Positions 1 to 9,008 of a stretch of DNA of 64,000 nucleotides are shown one piece after another. The notes under the pieces are model-generated. The model was not told where the DNA came from. It saw nothing but the letters and a program-made list of their open reading frames with translations, and made no database searches. The position numbers were made by a program, and so were the translations under genes. Each line of letters starts with the position of its first letter. Positions within the stretch are counted from its first letter, which is position 1. Source of the DNA: JBHELB01 sp041859045 (GTDB taxonomy: Bacteria > Hydrogenedentota > Hydrogenedentia > Hydrogenedentales > SLHB01); the NCBI GenBank assembly GCA_041859045.1, contig JBHELB010000030.1:41338-105337 (forward strand), in the 5' to 3' direction.

Positions 1-248
1 CCGAAGGGCAGGTTCTCGTGTTTCATCAGAAAACCGAGCGCATCCCCGCCGCTGCCGCATCCGAAGCAATGAAACATCTGCCGGTCCTGGCTGACGGTGA
101 ACGAGGGGGTTTTCTCGCTATGAAACGGACACAGCGCCTTATATCGACCAGCCCCTGAAGGCTTGAGATCGAGATAGGCGCCGATAATGTCCACGATGTC
201 GTTAGAAGCGAGCACTTCCGTGACGATCTCTCGGGAGTACCTGGCCAA
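1..248 (-). CDS. dnaG: DNA primase, N-terminal part (cut by window edge)
   Basis: Primase lays down RNA primers for replication. The minus-strand translation gives the zinc-binding domain: CPFH, then about 20 residues later CFGCGSGGDALGF, which is the CHC2-type finger that recognises template DNA. It is preceded by REIVTEVLASNDIVDIIGAY, typical of DnaG N-termini. Only about 82 residues are inside the window, and the catalytic TOPRIM domain lies beyond position 1. I chose the TTG at 248-246 (giving MARYSREIV) because it starts just ahead of the conserved helix. A purine-rich GGAAAGGA lies about 13 nt upstream, which is rather far, so the start is uncertain. Transcribed divergently from rsmA. 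Confidence 0.9.
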   Translation of the reverse strand, partial: MARYSREIVTEVLASNDIVDIIGAYLDLKPSGAGRYKALCPFHSEKTPSFTVSQDRQMFHCFGCGSGGDALGFLMKHENLPF

Positions 249-593
249 GGGACCTGTTACGTCCTTTCCGCCCGGACGTGCCGCAGCGCGCCGTTCCGGG
301 GTGCCAAATAGGGTAACATGCGCGTTGACAGAGAGTTACGTACCGACTGCTCTAAGGTTTTCTTCCAAAATTCAGCAGATAGAGACAGTACTAGCCACAA
401 TCCTGTCAACTTCGACGGAAGCATAGCACATGTCGCCCCGCGTGTCAATAGGGGAGGGGCGATTTTCCGGAGCATTGGCCGCTCGATCAGCGGAACGTCA
501 CCTGGCTTGACCTGGGGCGCGCGGGTGTCTAGGCTGGAGCCGAGGAGGCGGTGCTCCTTGGCGCGGGGAGCGGTTCCTCTAAGAAAGGCCTGT
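249..593. other. Intergenic region between divergent dnaG and rsmA
   Basis: About 345 bases without a convincing gene. The reading frame of rsmA stays open upstream to 318, but that extension has no family resemblance. The region holds a sigma70-type promoter for rsmA (annotated separately) and is AT-richer around 330-430. On the minus strand a perfect TTGACA occurs at 409-404, but I found no properly spaced -10 for it. Confidence 0.6.
507..535 (+). promoter_or_regulatory. Sigma70-type promoter for rsmA
   Basis: TTGACC at 507-512 and TAGGCT at 530-535 are separated by exactly 17 bp. The predicted start site near 542 leaves a leader of about 50 nt before the rsmA ATG at 594. Prediction from sequence only. 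Confidence 0.55.
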
Positions 594-1466
594 ATGAAGC
601 TTCAGGACATGTGTCGGACCTACAACATTCACTTCAAGAAGACCTTGGGGCAGAATCTGCTGCTCGATGACAATATCAATCGGATCATGGTCAGCGCCGC
701 CGAGTTGGGGCCCCAGGACGATGTGCTTGAGGTGGGGGCGGGACTTGGGGCGCTCACGAAGCACTTAGTCGAGCACGCGGGGCGGGTGTTGTCTATCGAG
801 ATCGACCGGGCCTTCATGCCCTGCCTTGAAGACCAATTCCGCGACCAGGCGAATCTGAAGCTTTTCCGCGGGGATGTCCTGAACCACGTTCCGAGCAAAC
901 TGCTCGACGAGTACCTGCCGGGGTGGACCGACTACAAAATGGTCTCGAACGTGCCCTACTACATTACTACACCGATTCTTTTTCATTTCTGGGAGGCCGC
1001 GGCCTCTCCCTCGGTCATGGTGGCTATGGTGCAAGACGAAGTCGGCCGCCGGATGTGCGCGGGCGTCGATTCGAGCGAATACGGCGCGTTGGCGATTGCG
1101 GCTCGATGGTACAGCGAAGTCGATATCGTGCACTGGGTCTCGCGGAACTGTTTTCGGCCTATGCCCCAGGTGGACAGTTGCGTCGTTCGCCTGCGCCGCC
1201 GCGCCACGCCGCTTTTCCCCGGGCTCGAACCGCGGTTTCTGATGAGCCTGGTGCGCGCCGCGTTTGCGCAGCGTCGAAAGACCCTGCGGAATTCGTTAAC
1301 CAAGTCCGGGGCGTTTGGCGTGCCCCAGGAACTCGTGTTGAAAGCGTTCGAGACGTGCGAGATCGACCCCCAACGCCGTCCGCAGACGTTGTCACTTGAC
1401 GAGTTTGCCCAACTCGCGCTCGCGATACGTGCGGGGATGGCTCATGCGGAGGAGACATCGGCATGA
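594..1466 (+). CDS. rsmA: 16S rRNA (adenine1518/1519-N6) dimethyltransferase
   Basis: RsmA/KsgA dimethylates two adjacent adenines in the 3' end helix of 16S rRNA late in 30S assembly. The 290-residue protein has the family opening KKTLGQNLLLD, the SAM-binding loop VLEVGAGLGALT, and the catalytic NVPYYIT block, which is the NLPY motif of N6-adenine methylases. The C-terminal helical part (RRKTLRNSL) is also present. I start at ATG 594 because the frame upstream (to 318) shows no conservation and MKLQDMCRTYNIHFKK matches normal KsgA N-termini. Its stop overlaps the next gene's start (ATGA), so the kinase downstream is probably translationally coupled. Confidence 0.95.
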   Translation: MKLQDMCRTYNIHFKKTLGQNLLLDDNINRIMVSAAELGPQDDVLEVGAGLGALTKHLVEHAGRVLSIEIDRAFMPCLEDQFRDQANLKLFRGDVLNHVPSKLLDEYLPGWTDYKMVSNVPYYITTPILFHFWEAAASPSVMVAMVQDEVGRRMCAGVDSSEYGALAIAARWYSEVDIVHWVSRNCFRPMPQVDSCVVRLRRRATPLFPGLEPRFLMSLVRAAFAQRRKTLRNSLTKSGAFGVPQELVLKAFETCEIDPQRRPQTLSLDEFAQLALAIRAGMAHAEETSA

Positions 1467-2551
1467 CGCGTGAACGACAGAGCAAGAAGACGGTCCCCGC
1501 CCAACTCGATACGGTGTTCCCGCAGATCATTAACGCGTTGAGCTCCGGCGTGATTGCTCTCGATCGCGACGGTGTGGTGGTCTGTGCGAATCGCGCGGCC
1601 TGCGCGCATCTTGGGGTGGAGCCCGAGGCGATTCGACCTGGCCTTCGGCTTGAGGAGTTGGCCTTGGTGGGGCCTTTGGTGGATGTTGTGCGAGAAGTTG
1701 CGCTCACGCATGCTCCCGTCACGCGCCGCGAACTGGTGCTGTCGCTCGGTCCGGGTATTCAGAAAGAGATCGGGCTGTCCGCGTCGTTGCTTGAAGGGCC
1801 CGAGGCGTTCAACGGCGTCGTGCTGCTCTTCACCGACATGACCGACCGTCGTTCCCTTGAACGCGCCGCGGAAATCAACCGCCAACTGGCGTCGCTGGGC
1901 GAACTGACGGCCGGCGTGGTACACGAACTGCGCAACCCGCTCAGCGTGATCAGCGGCATGTCCGAACTGCTGATTCGGAAACTTTCCGCGGACGAAGGGT
2001 TGCGGGAAATCGCCGAGACCATTTTCGAAGAGGCGGGCGGGCTCGAACGCGCGATCAGCCTATTCCTGGGGTTTGCGCGTCCGTTCTCCGAGGTGCAGGT
2101 CGCGCCGTGCAATCCCGAAGAGATTATCGAGCGCGCGGTGCGTCTGTGCCGCCGCAGGGCGCAGGACAAGAAGGTGACGCTCATGAGCACCGTCGCGGAA
2201 GACTTACCGCGCATTCAGGCCGATGTCAGCCGCACGGCGCAGGCGTTGGTGAACGTTCTGAACAATGCCATTGACGCCGCACCTGCCGAAACCGGCGAAG
2301 TGAACGTGCGAACCTGCGTGGACCGTGCGTACGTCCTGTTTGAAGTGACGGACAATGGCCCCGGCGTTCAACTTGCGCAAGGCGAGGATCTGTTTGCGCC
2401 GTTTTTTACGAAGAAAGAAGGCGGCACCGGCCTCGGGCTATCGATCGTCCACCGCATCATCAGCGCCCACGGTGGCAGCATCTCCTACCGCAACCGCGAA
2501 GAAGGCGGCGTCCGTTTCGAGATCCGGTTGCCGATTCGGCGGCAGGGATAG
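1463..2551 (+). CDS. Soluble PAS-type sensor histidine kinase (NtrB-like)
   Basis: A 362-residue kinase with no membrane segment, so it should sense a cytoplasmic signal. The N-terminal part (about residues 15-130) looks like a PAS domain (SSGVIALDRDGVVVCANRAA). The H-box is GVVHELRNPLSVISG near residue 150, where the His should autophosphorylate. The ATP-binding domain follows with N-box NVLNNAIDAA, G1 DNGPG and G2 GGTGLGLSIV. This arrangement is that of NtrB/ZraS-type kinases. No response regulator lies next to it, so the partner is unknown. Starts inside the rsmA stop codon and ends 6 bp before the convergent SGNH gene. Confidence 0.85.
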   Translation: MTRERQSKKTVPAQLDTVFPQIINALSSGVIALDRDGVVVCANRAACAHLGVEPEAIRPGLRLEELALVGPLVDVVREVALTHAPVTRRELVLSLGPGIQKEIGLSASLLEGPEAFNGVVLLFTDMTDRRSLERAAEINRQLASLGELTAGVVHELRNPLSVISGMSELLIRKLSADEGLREIAETIFEEAGGLERAISLFLGFARPFSEVQVAPCNPEEIIERAVRLCRRRAQDKKVTLMSTVAEDLPRIQADVSRTAQALVNVLNNAIDAAPAETGEVNVRTCVDRAYVLFEVTDNGPGVQLAQGEDLFAPFFTKKEGGTGLGLSIVHRIISAHGGSISYRNREEGGVRFEIRLPIRRQG

Positions 2552-2557
2552 AGGGCG

Positions 2558-3805
2558 TCAAGCTGTTCCCGCAGACGCGACCGGCGAGGAAACCTGGCTT
2601 GGCTGCGGCAGTAGCCCGCTTCGCATCAGCCATTTGGACATGATGCGCGCGGTTTCCTGGGTGCCCTCGAGAGACGTGTGCATGCCGTCATCAAAAAGGT
2701 CAGCATTTTGGGGATAGTCCGCGGCGAGGTCGTACCAAGCGGCTCCGGTTCTTTCCGCTAGGGCCTTCATACCCTGATCGGACTTAGACCACGCACTGAG
2801 GAAGTCGGGGCTCGTGACGATAGGGCGGGTACCGGCGCGCGGCACTGCTTGCGGCGAACGCGGCGTCGAGACGACCACCGTCTTTACTCCGTCGGCTTGG
2901 GCCATCGCGATGAGGTAGCTCAGGTTGCGTAGCAGATAGGCGTCCGTGTTGGCCTCGAGCATTTGTGCTAACGAGATATCTCGAAGTATACCCTGAGGAT
3001 ACGTGCCCTTGGCCTGCTGTTCCTCCCACTCAAACCCGAGGAAGTTTGCCCCATTTTGCAGATCGTAGAGTGTGCGGAGGGCGAAATGCGATTCCGCGAA
3101 GCCGAGCCGGACACGCACGGCGCGGACCAAAGCCGACTGGTCGTACCACGGAATGAGCACAACATTGTCTTGCAGCGGAACGCGAAACCCCGAGTTGTCG
3201 CCTTTGTACGCCTCATGCGGCCAGACGATGCGCGCCAGGGTGTCGTTGAGGCCATCCATGACGATCAACATATCGGGATCGAGACCTGAGATGCGGAATG
3301 CATAGTTGATGAGTGACTCATAACTCGTGTAACCGTCGCACCCAGCGTTGATCACCCGGACATTCGAGTAGCCTTGTTGTCGGAGCTCCTTCTCAAGGAG
3401 TTTAGGGTAGGAAAATTGGGTGTTTCCCACGGTTGCTGTATAGGTGGTCGAACCGCCCATGCACACGACTCGGAACTCATCAGGCGGTTTGGGGAGGGCA
3501 ATTTCGTCATCTTTATACCCCAAAGAATTGTGTGTGAGATCATCTCGTTCGAAATTCGGTGTTGGGAAGTACCCCAAGTAGCGATGCGGCGCAAACCGCA
3601 AGTATCGCGCCGCGAACTCAGGCCGCGCATAGAGGTCGTGAATGGAGGCGTACCGGAGAAAGAGTTGCGCATCGTTTGTATGGTAGAGGGTGTAACGGAC
3701 GTACCATTCCCCTGCGGCAAGCATCAGCACGGAGGTTACGAGCAAGAGGAGTAGGTTGCCCAAGCACCCTTTGGGGGCCGCTTTTTTGCTCGAGTTGGTC
3801 GTCAT
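2558..3805 (-). CDS. Membrane-anchored SGNH/GDSL-family hydrolase
   Basis: A 415-residue protein with an N-terminal membrane anchor (LLLLLVTSVLMLAAGEWYV, about residues 18-36), so the catalytic domain probably faces the periplasm. SGNH blocks are visible: block I VVCMGGSTTYT with the serine, a Gly-containing NAGCDGYTSYES, the Asn block DGLND, and a C-terminal DGMHTSLEG with the Asp-x-x-His pair. Members are esterases or acyltransferases acting on lipids, polysaccharides or peptidoglycan; the substrate cannot be read here. Convergent with the histidine kinase and divergent from clpC. Confidence 0.8.
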   Translation of the reverse strand: MTTNSSKKAAPKGCLGNLLLLLVTSVLMLAAGEWYVRYTLYHTNDAQLFLRYASIHDLYARPEFAARYLRFAPHRYLGYFPTPNFERDDLTHNSLGYKDDEIALPKPPDEFRVVCMGGSTTYTATVGNTQFSYPKLLEKELRQQGYSNVRVINAGCDGYTSYESLINYAFRISGLDPDMLIVMDGLNDTLARIVWPHEAYKGDNSGFRVPLQDNVVLIPWYDQSALVRAVRVRLGFAESHFALRTLYDLQNGANFLGFEWEEQQAKGTYPQGILRDISLAQMLEANTDAYLLRNLSYLIAMAQADGVKTVVVSTPRSPQAVPRAGTRPIVTSPDFLSAWSKSDQGMKALAERTGAAWYDLAADYPQNADLFDDGMHTSLEGTQETARIMSKWLMRSGLLPQPSQVSSPVASAGTA

Positions 3806-3941
3806 ACGCTCTCCTTCGATGTTTGGTCCAGCGACGGGGTATCTTATCCAGGACGCCGGGGAAATAAAAGAAGAAGACTTCGGATATGTCTGAAACGCGA
3901 GTGTTTGGGGCCTCTACCAAAACGATTCGTTTTCCCGGTTC

Positions 3942-3971
3942 TATGGCAATTTGCCCTGCTCATTTGCCATA
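3942..3971. promoter_or_regulatory. Perfect 8-bp inverted repeat upstream of clpC
   Basis: TATGGCAA at 3942-3949 and TTGCCATA at 3964-3971 are exact reverse complements with a 14-bp gap. It sits about 90 bp before clpC, in the only intergenic stretch where both clpC and the divergent SGNH gene can be controlled. A possible -10 (TAATAC, 3970-3975) overlaps the right arm. It resembles neither CIRCE (HrcA) nor the CtsR heptad repeat. Function as an operator is inference. Confidence 0.35.
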
Positions 3972-4057
3972 ATACCCATCGGTGATGCCGCCGGTTGAAC
4001 AAATCGAATCGGCAGGCGTCTGTAGCAGCAGCAGCTTGTTAAGAAGGTGACGAAAAT

Positions 4058-6523
4058 ATGTCAACCTGGGAACGATTTACGGAACGGGCCAAGCACGTGG
4101 TCAGCGCGGCGCGCGAAGAGGCGACGCGGCTGGGCAGCGAGTACGTGCGGACCGAGCATATTCTTTTAGGCTTGTGCCGTGAGCCGGACGGGATCGCGGC
4201 GCGCGCGCTTGAGAACTTGGGTATTGACATCGATGCTCTGGCGCTCGAGATTGAGCAGCAGATCCAGCGCGGCAATGCGGTGGTGTCGGGCGACGACATT
4301 ACGTTTACGCCGCGCGCGAAGAAGGTTTTGGAGCTGGCGGTCGAAGAGGCGCGTCGGTTCAACCACAGCTACATCGGCACGGAGCACATTCTCCTCGGCC
4401 TTATCAAAGAGGGCGAGGGGATTGCGGCCAAGGTGCTGCAGGACATGAAAATCGATCTCGACCGCGTCCAGGCCGAGGTGATTCGCCTGCTGGGCGACCA
4501 AGGCAAGCCGGGCGCGGCCCCGGCCGCGAGTCAGAAGAAATCGCAGACGCCTGCGCTCGATACGTTCGGACGCGATCTGACGGCGCTCGCCGCGGAAGAC
4601 AAGCTTGACCCGGTGATCGGCCGCGAGGCGGAGATCGAGCGCGTGATCCAGGTGCTCAGCCGCCGGATGAAAAACAACCCCGTGCTGATCGGCGAGGCGG
4701 GCGTCGGTAAGACCGCCATCGTCGAGGGTCTGGCCCAGGCGATCGTCAACGGCGACGTGCCCGACCTGCTGCTGAACCGCCGCGTGCTCACGCTCGACCT
4801 CGCAGGCGTTGTCGCGGGCACGAAATACCGCGGTCAATTTGAGGAACGCCTCAAGTCGGTGATGAAGGAGATCCGGCGCGCGGACAACATCATCCTGTTT
4901 ATTGACGAGTTGCACACCATCGTCGGCGCGGGCGCGGCGGAGGGCGCGGTCGATGCGGCGAATATGCTCAAGCCCGCGTTGGCGCGCGGCGAACTGCAGT
5001 GCATCGGCGCGACGACGATGGACGAATACCGCAAGCACATCGAAAAGGATGCGGCGCTGGCGCGGCGATTCCAGACGATTCTCGTGGATGCGCCGACGGT
5101 GGAGCAGACCATTGAGATCATTCAGGGGTTGCGCGATAAGTACGAAGCGCACCACCGCGTAAAGTTCAGCGACGAGGCGATCGTCGCCGCGGCGAAGTTG
5201 TCGAACCAGTACATCACCGATCGTTACCTGCCCGACAAGGCGGTGGACGTGATCGACGAAGCGGGCAGTCGCGCGCGCTTGCAGATTACCACGCGCCCCG
5301 CTGCGCTCAAGGAAATCGAGCAGGAGATCGAGCGCGTTACCAAGGACAAAGAATCGGCCATTCGCCGGCAAGAGTACGAGAAGGCGGCGAGCTTTCGCGA
5401 TCGCGAGCGAACGCTCACGAACGAGCTTGAGGAACGCAAGCGCGAGTGGGAGAAGAAACGCGATTCGTCCGAAACTGTCGTCAACGAAGACGACATCGCG
5501 TACATCGTGTCGAAATGGACCGGCGTGCCGCTGACCAAGCTCGAGGAGAAGGAGTCCGAGCGGCTTCTGCGCATGCGCGACGAACTGCACCAATCCATCG
5601 TCGGTCAGGAGGAGGCTATCGACGCCGTGACCCGCGCGATCCAGCGGTCCCGCGCGGGATTGCGCAACCGGCGTCGGCCCGTGGGCAGCTTCCTGCTGCT
5701 GGGGCCGACCGGCGTTGGCAAGACCCTGCTCGCCAAGACCCTCGCCCAGTTCCTCTTCGGCAGCGAGGACGCGCTGGTCTCGATCGACATGTCCGAATAC
5801 ATGGAGAAATTCGCGGTCTCTCGCCTGGGCGGTGCGCCTCCGGGGTACGTTGGGTATAACGAAGGCGGCCAGTTGACGGAGCAGGTTCGTCGCCGGCCGT
5901 ATTCCGTGGTCTTGTTCGACGAGATCGAGAAGGCCCATCCCGATGTGTTCAACATCCTGCTCCAGGTGCTCGAGGACGGCCACATGACCGACGGCACGGG
6001 GCGCAAGGTCGATTTTCGGAACACAGTCATCGTGATGACCTCGAACGCCGGGGCGCGCCGGATTGGCCGCAACGTGACGGTGGGGTTCCAGCGCGACAAC
6101 GTCGAGGACCAGTACCGCGAGATGCGCGACCGGGTGATCGACGAGGCCCGGAAGGTCTTCAACCCCGAGTTTTTGAACCGGATCGACGAAATTCTCGTAT
6201 TTCACCGGTTGGGACACGAGGAACTGGTCCGCATTGTTGACATTCAAGTGCAGGAGGTGATAGAACGCTGCCGGGAGCAGGGGTTGACCCTGACGATTAC
6301 GAACGAAGCCAAGGAATTCATTGTGCGGAAGGGGAGCGACGAGCAATACGGCGCGCGCCCCCTCAGACGGACCGTGCAGCAGCACATCGAAGACCCCCTC
6401 TCCGAACACCTCCTCCGGGGGACTTTTGCATCCGGAACCACCATTGAGGTGCGTCCGGCCCAGGACGGAGATGAACTGGTCTTCGAAGCCGCCGTGCCGG
6501 TCGGGGAAGGTGCAGCCACGTGA
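4058..6523 (+). CDS. clpC: ATP-dependent Clp protease ATP-binding subunit ClpC
   Basis: ClpC is a two-ring AAA+ unfoldase that feeds substrates to ClpP. At 821 residues it is the normal length. It starts with the duplicated Clp-N domain (FTERAKHVVSAAREEA, and the second EHILLGLIKEGEGIA). D1 has Walker A GEAGVGKT; a UVR motif (RRQEYEKAASFRDRE) sits in the middle domain, which marks ClpC rather than ClpB or ClpA; D2 has GPTGVGKT. The start ATG follows AAGAAGGTGA. The stop codon overlaps the bamA start, an unusual operon partner that suggests joint control of protein quality control and outer-membrane assembly. No clpP, mcsA or mcsB is adjacent. Confidence 0.96.
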   Translation: MSTWERFTERAKHVVSAAREEATRLGSEYVRTEHILLGLCREPDGIAARALENLGIDIDALALEIEQQIQRGNAVVSGDDITFTPRAKKVLELAVEEARRFNHSYIGTEHILLGLIKEGEGIAAKVLQDMKIDLDRVQAEVIRLLGDQGKPGAAPAASQKKSQTPALDTFGRDLTALAAEDKLDPVIGREAEIERVIQVLSRRMKNNPVLIGEAGVGKTAIVEGLAQAIVNGDVPDLLLNRRVLTLDLAGVVAGTKYRGQFEERLKSVMKEIRRADNIILFIDELHTIVGAGAAEGAVDAANMLKPALARGELQCIGATTMDEYRKHIEKDAALARRFQTILVDAPTVEQTIEIIQGLRDKYEAHHRVKFSDEAIVAAAKLSNQYITDRYLPDKAVDVIDEAGSRARLQITTRPAALKEIEQEIERVTKDKESAIRRQEYEKAASFRDRERTLTNELEERKREWEKKRDSSETVVNEDDIAYIVSKWTGVPLTKLEEKESERLLRMRDELHQSIVGQEEAIDAVTRAIQRSRAGLRNRRRPVGSFLLLGPTGVGKTLLAKTLAQFLFGSEDALVSIDMSEYMEKFAVSRLGGAPPGYVGYNEGGQLTEQVRRRPYSVVLFDEIEKAHPDVFNILLQVLEDGHMTDGTGRKVDFRNTVIVMTSNAGARRIGRNVTVGFQRDNVEDQYREMRDRVIDEARKVFNPEFLNRIDEILVFHRLGHEELVRIVDIQVQEVIERCREQGLTLTITNEAKEFIVRKGSDEQYGARPLRRTVQQHIEDPLSEHLLRGTFASGTTIEVRPAQDGDELVFEAAVPVGEGAAT

Positions 6524-8814
6524 TCACGCGGGGAATAGCGCTAGCGTTCGTGGGGGCCATGTTGAGCCTGACCGCTTGGGCCCAGGACTATGCTGGGCGG
6601 ACTGTCGATGAAGTCCGTCTGAATGGGCTGGGGCGGATCAGCGAACAACTCGTTCGCTCCAAACTCGAAGTTCAACCGGCGCAGGCGCTCAGTCCGGGCG
6701 CTATCGCGCGCGACATCCGGCGCATCTACGACCTGGGCTACTTCGAGAAGGTCGATGCGCAAGCCAGCGAAGAAGCCAGCCGACTGGTGGTGATCTATTC
6801 CGTCGTCGAAAAGCGCATGATCCGCGAGATCAAAATCATCGGCAACAAGAAAGTCCGCACGCGCGTCATTCAAGGCGCGATCTCTTGGAAAGAAGGCGAC
6901 TCCTTCGTCGAGGGCGGCTATCCCGAGGAACGCGACGCCATCGTCAAGGCCTGCGCCCAAAAAGGATTCCCCAACGCCAGCGTCGATATCGTGGCCGAAA
7001 ACATCGGCCCGGGGCTGGTGCGTCTTACCTATAGTATTCACGAAGGGGCCAAGGCCCGCGTGAAGTCGGTCACGTTTGAAGGCAATACCGTCTTAACCGA
7101 CCGGCAATTGCGCAAGATGATGAAGACCCGCCGCGCGTTCTGGTTCCTGGGCGGTAAGTACGACGAGACCCAGTTCGAGGCCGACCTGAAGAAGGTTATT
7201 GACGAATACGGCAATTACGGACGGCTCGAGGCGCAGATCGCGAATACCGACCTGACCTACCGCGACAGCGGCAAGGGCATGGACATCGTGATTCGCCTGG
7301 CCGAAGGCCCGGAATACAAGGTTGAAGGCCTTGAGGTCGCGGGCAATCAGGTGTTCGACACCGATGAAGTCGAGCGGCTGGTGAAGGTGAAGGCGGGCGA
7401 CGTTCACAACAAAGGACAGGTGACCGAAGACGCCGACACGATCAACAAGGGCTACGAGGACAGCGGCTACATCAATAGTCAGGTCGCGCCGCAAGTGACG
7501 CTCGATCGCGAGAACAAGACCACGCACATCGTTCACCGCGTGATCGAGAACGACCTGCGCTATATCAAAGAGATCAAGATCACCGGCAACTCCATCACGC
7601 GCGATGAAGTGATTCGCCGCGAGATGCTGGCCAATCCCGGCGAACGCTTCGACGGCAGCATGCTGCGGTTGAGTCAGCGCAGCCTGGACAACATGGATTA
7701 CTTCGACGATATCCGCATGACGATGGAGGACGTTCCGGGCGACGACCGCTTCTCGAATCTCCTGCTCGATGTGGATGAAGGCAAGACCGGTTCGTTCAAC
7801 TTTGGCGTCGGCTACAGCACGGAAGACAAGTTCGGCGGCTCGGTCGAGTTGAACCTCCGCAATTTCGACATCTCCAACTGGCCGAGTTTCCACGGCGGCG
7901 GCCAGCAGTTCCGCGCGAAGATTTCGCTGGGGCAGGTGAACTCGCAGTACAGCATCAGCTTTACCGATCCCGAGTTCTTGGGCTATCCGCTTAGCTTTGG
8001 CGTGGACCTGTTTGACGAGAGCCACGACGAAGACGCTTACGAAGAAGACACGCGTGGTGGGCAACTGCGTTTCGGAAAAGTCTTGTCGCCGTATGTCATG
8101 ACGCGCCTGGCGCTGCGCTATTCCGATGTCGAGATCAGCGACATTCCCGCGTTTAGCTGGCCGCGCATCCGCCGCGAAAGCACGGACGGCAGCACCACAA
8201 GCATCGCGTGGGGCATTAACCGCAACACGACCGACATACGCCGCGACCCGAGCACGGGCAGCGTGCATGACTTCCAGATCGAGCTGGCGGGACTCGGCGG
8301 CGACTACGACTTCTATAAGGTCGAGCACGATTCCGCTTGGTACTGGGCGCTCGACAAAAAGAATCAGAAGTGGGTGCTGTCGTTCCGCACGCGCGAGGAC
8401 TACTCGGACAACTACGGCAGTTCGGACTTCATCCCGATTTCGTTCCGTTACTTTGCGGGCGGCACGAGCACCGTGCGCGGGTATGACAGCGGCGACATCG
8501 GCCCGCAAGAGCGCCGCTTCGTCTTCTGGGGCGATCGCCAGGCCTTGGGCGGCGAGGTGCGCGTGCTGGAGAACCTCGAACTCAAGTATAAGCTGAACAA
8601 GATGCTGCGCCTGTACACGTTCGTGGACGCGGGCGGCGTTTGGAGCGAAGGCGACGACTTTGACTTGGGCGACATGAAGTATAGCGCGGGCATTGGCGTT
8701 GGCGTGGATATTCCGAAGATGGGTCCGATCCGCATCGACTACGGTTTCCCGCTCAATCCGGAGGATTGGCAGGGCTCCGGGCGCTTGCACTTGACGTCGG
8801 GTTTGAAATTCTAG
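6520..8814 (+). CDS. bamA: Outer membrane protein assembly factor BamA
   Basis: BamA folds beta-barrel proteins into the outer membrane. The 764-residue protein has a signal peptide (IALAFVGAMLSLTAWAQ), then five POTRA-like repeats starting near YAGRTVDEVRLNGL (repeat openings such as REIKIIGNKKV, VKSVTFEGNTV, YKVEGLEVAGN and IKEIKITGNSI). A 16-strand type barrel follows, including the RGYDSGDIGP lid-loop region (the VRGF/Y motif) and the terminal strand ending HLTSGLKF, with an aromatic C-terminus as the BAM signal. It starts at GTG 6520 overlapping the clpC stop. skp and lpxD follow, the classic bamA-skp-lpxD order seen in many Gram-negative genomes. Confidence 0.96.
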   Translation: MITRGIALAFVGAMLSLTAWAQDYAGRTVDEVRLNGLGRISEQLVRSKLEVQPAQALSPGAIARDIRRIYDLGYFEKVDAQASEEASRLVVIYSVVEKRMIREIKIIGNKKVRTRVIQGAISWKEGDSFVEGGYPEERDAIVKACAQKGFPNASVDIVAENIGPGLVRLTYSIHEGAKARVKSVTFEGNTVLTDRQLRKMMKTRRAFWFLGGKYDETQFEADLKKVIDEYGNYGRLEAQIANTDLTYRDSGKGMDIVIRLAEGPEYKVEGLEVAGNQVFDTDEVERLVKVKAGDVHNKGQVTEDADTINKGYEDSGYINSQVAPQVTLDRENKTTHIVHRVIENDLRYIKEIKITGNSITRDEVIRREMLANPGERFDGSMLRLSQRSLDNMDYFDDIRMTMEDVPGDDRFSNLLLDVDEGKTGSFNFGVGYSTEDKFGGSVELNLRNFDISNWPSFHGGGQQFRAKISLGQVNSQYSISFTDPEFLGYPLSFGVDLFDESHDEDAYEEDTRGGQLRFGKVLSPYVMTRLALRYSDVEISDIPAFSWPRIRRESTDGSTTSIAWGINRNTTDIRRDPSTGSVHDFQIELAGLGGDYDFYKVEHDSAWYWALDKKNQKWVLSFRTREDYSDNYGSSDFIPISFRYFAGGTSTVRGYDSGDIGPQERRFVFWGDRQALGGEVRVLENLELKYKLNKMLRLYTFVDAGGVWSEGDDFDLGDMKYSAGIGVGVDIPKMGPIRIDYGFPLNPEDWQGSGRLHLTSGLKF

Positions 8815-8835
8815 TTGGCGAACGGGACGGCGTGC

Positions 8836-8865
8836 TTGCGGCGCTCCGTCCCGGGGTTGTATACT
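8836..8865 (+). promoter_or_regulatory. Sigma70-type promoter for the skp-like gene
   Basis: TTGCGG at 8836-8841 and TATACT at 8860-8865 are separated by 18 bp, in the 194-bp gap after bamA. This would give skp and the lpx genes a supply independent of clpC-bamA, with a leader of about 135 nt. Confidence 0.5.
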
Positions 8866-9008
8866 TCCACGATGTTTTGAGCGCTCTCTCAGGGGTATTT
8901 TGCCCTGCGGAGGGCAGAATGCAGGGGGATAGTTTGGCCATCGGCCCGGGTAGGCCCGGCGCACGAGGAGGACTATTCCGCCAGAGGCAGCAGGAAAGGA
9001 TTCACGAC

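Noticed and set aside
404..409. Minus-strand TTGACA as dnaG promoter
   Set aside because: No acceptable -10 at 16-18 bp.
318..593. N-terminal extension of rsmA
   Set aside because: No family member has such an extension and a promoter lies inside it.
4166..6409. 747-residue open frame antisense to clpC
   Set aside because: It mirrors the GC-rich codon pattern of clpC; composition is Arg/Leu/Val-heavy, with no motifs.
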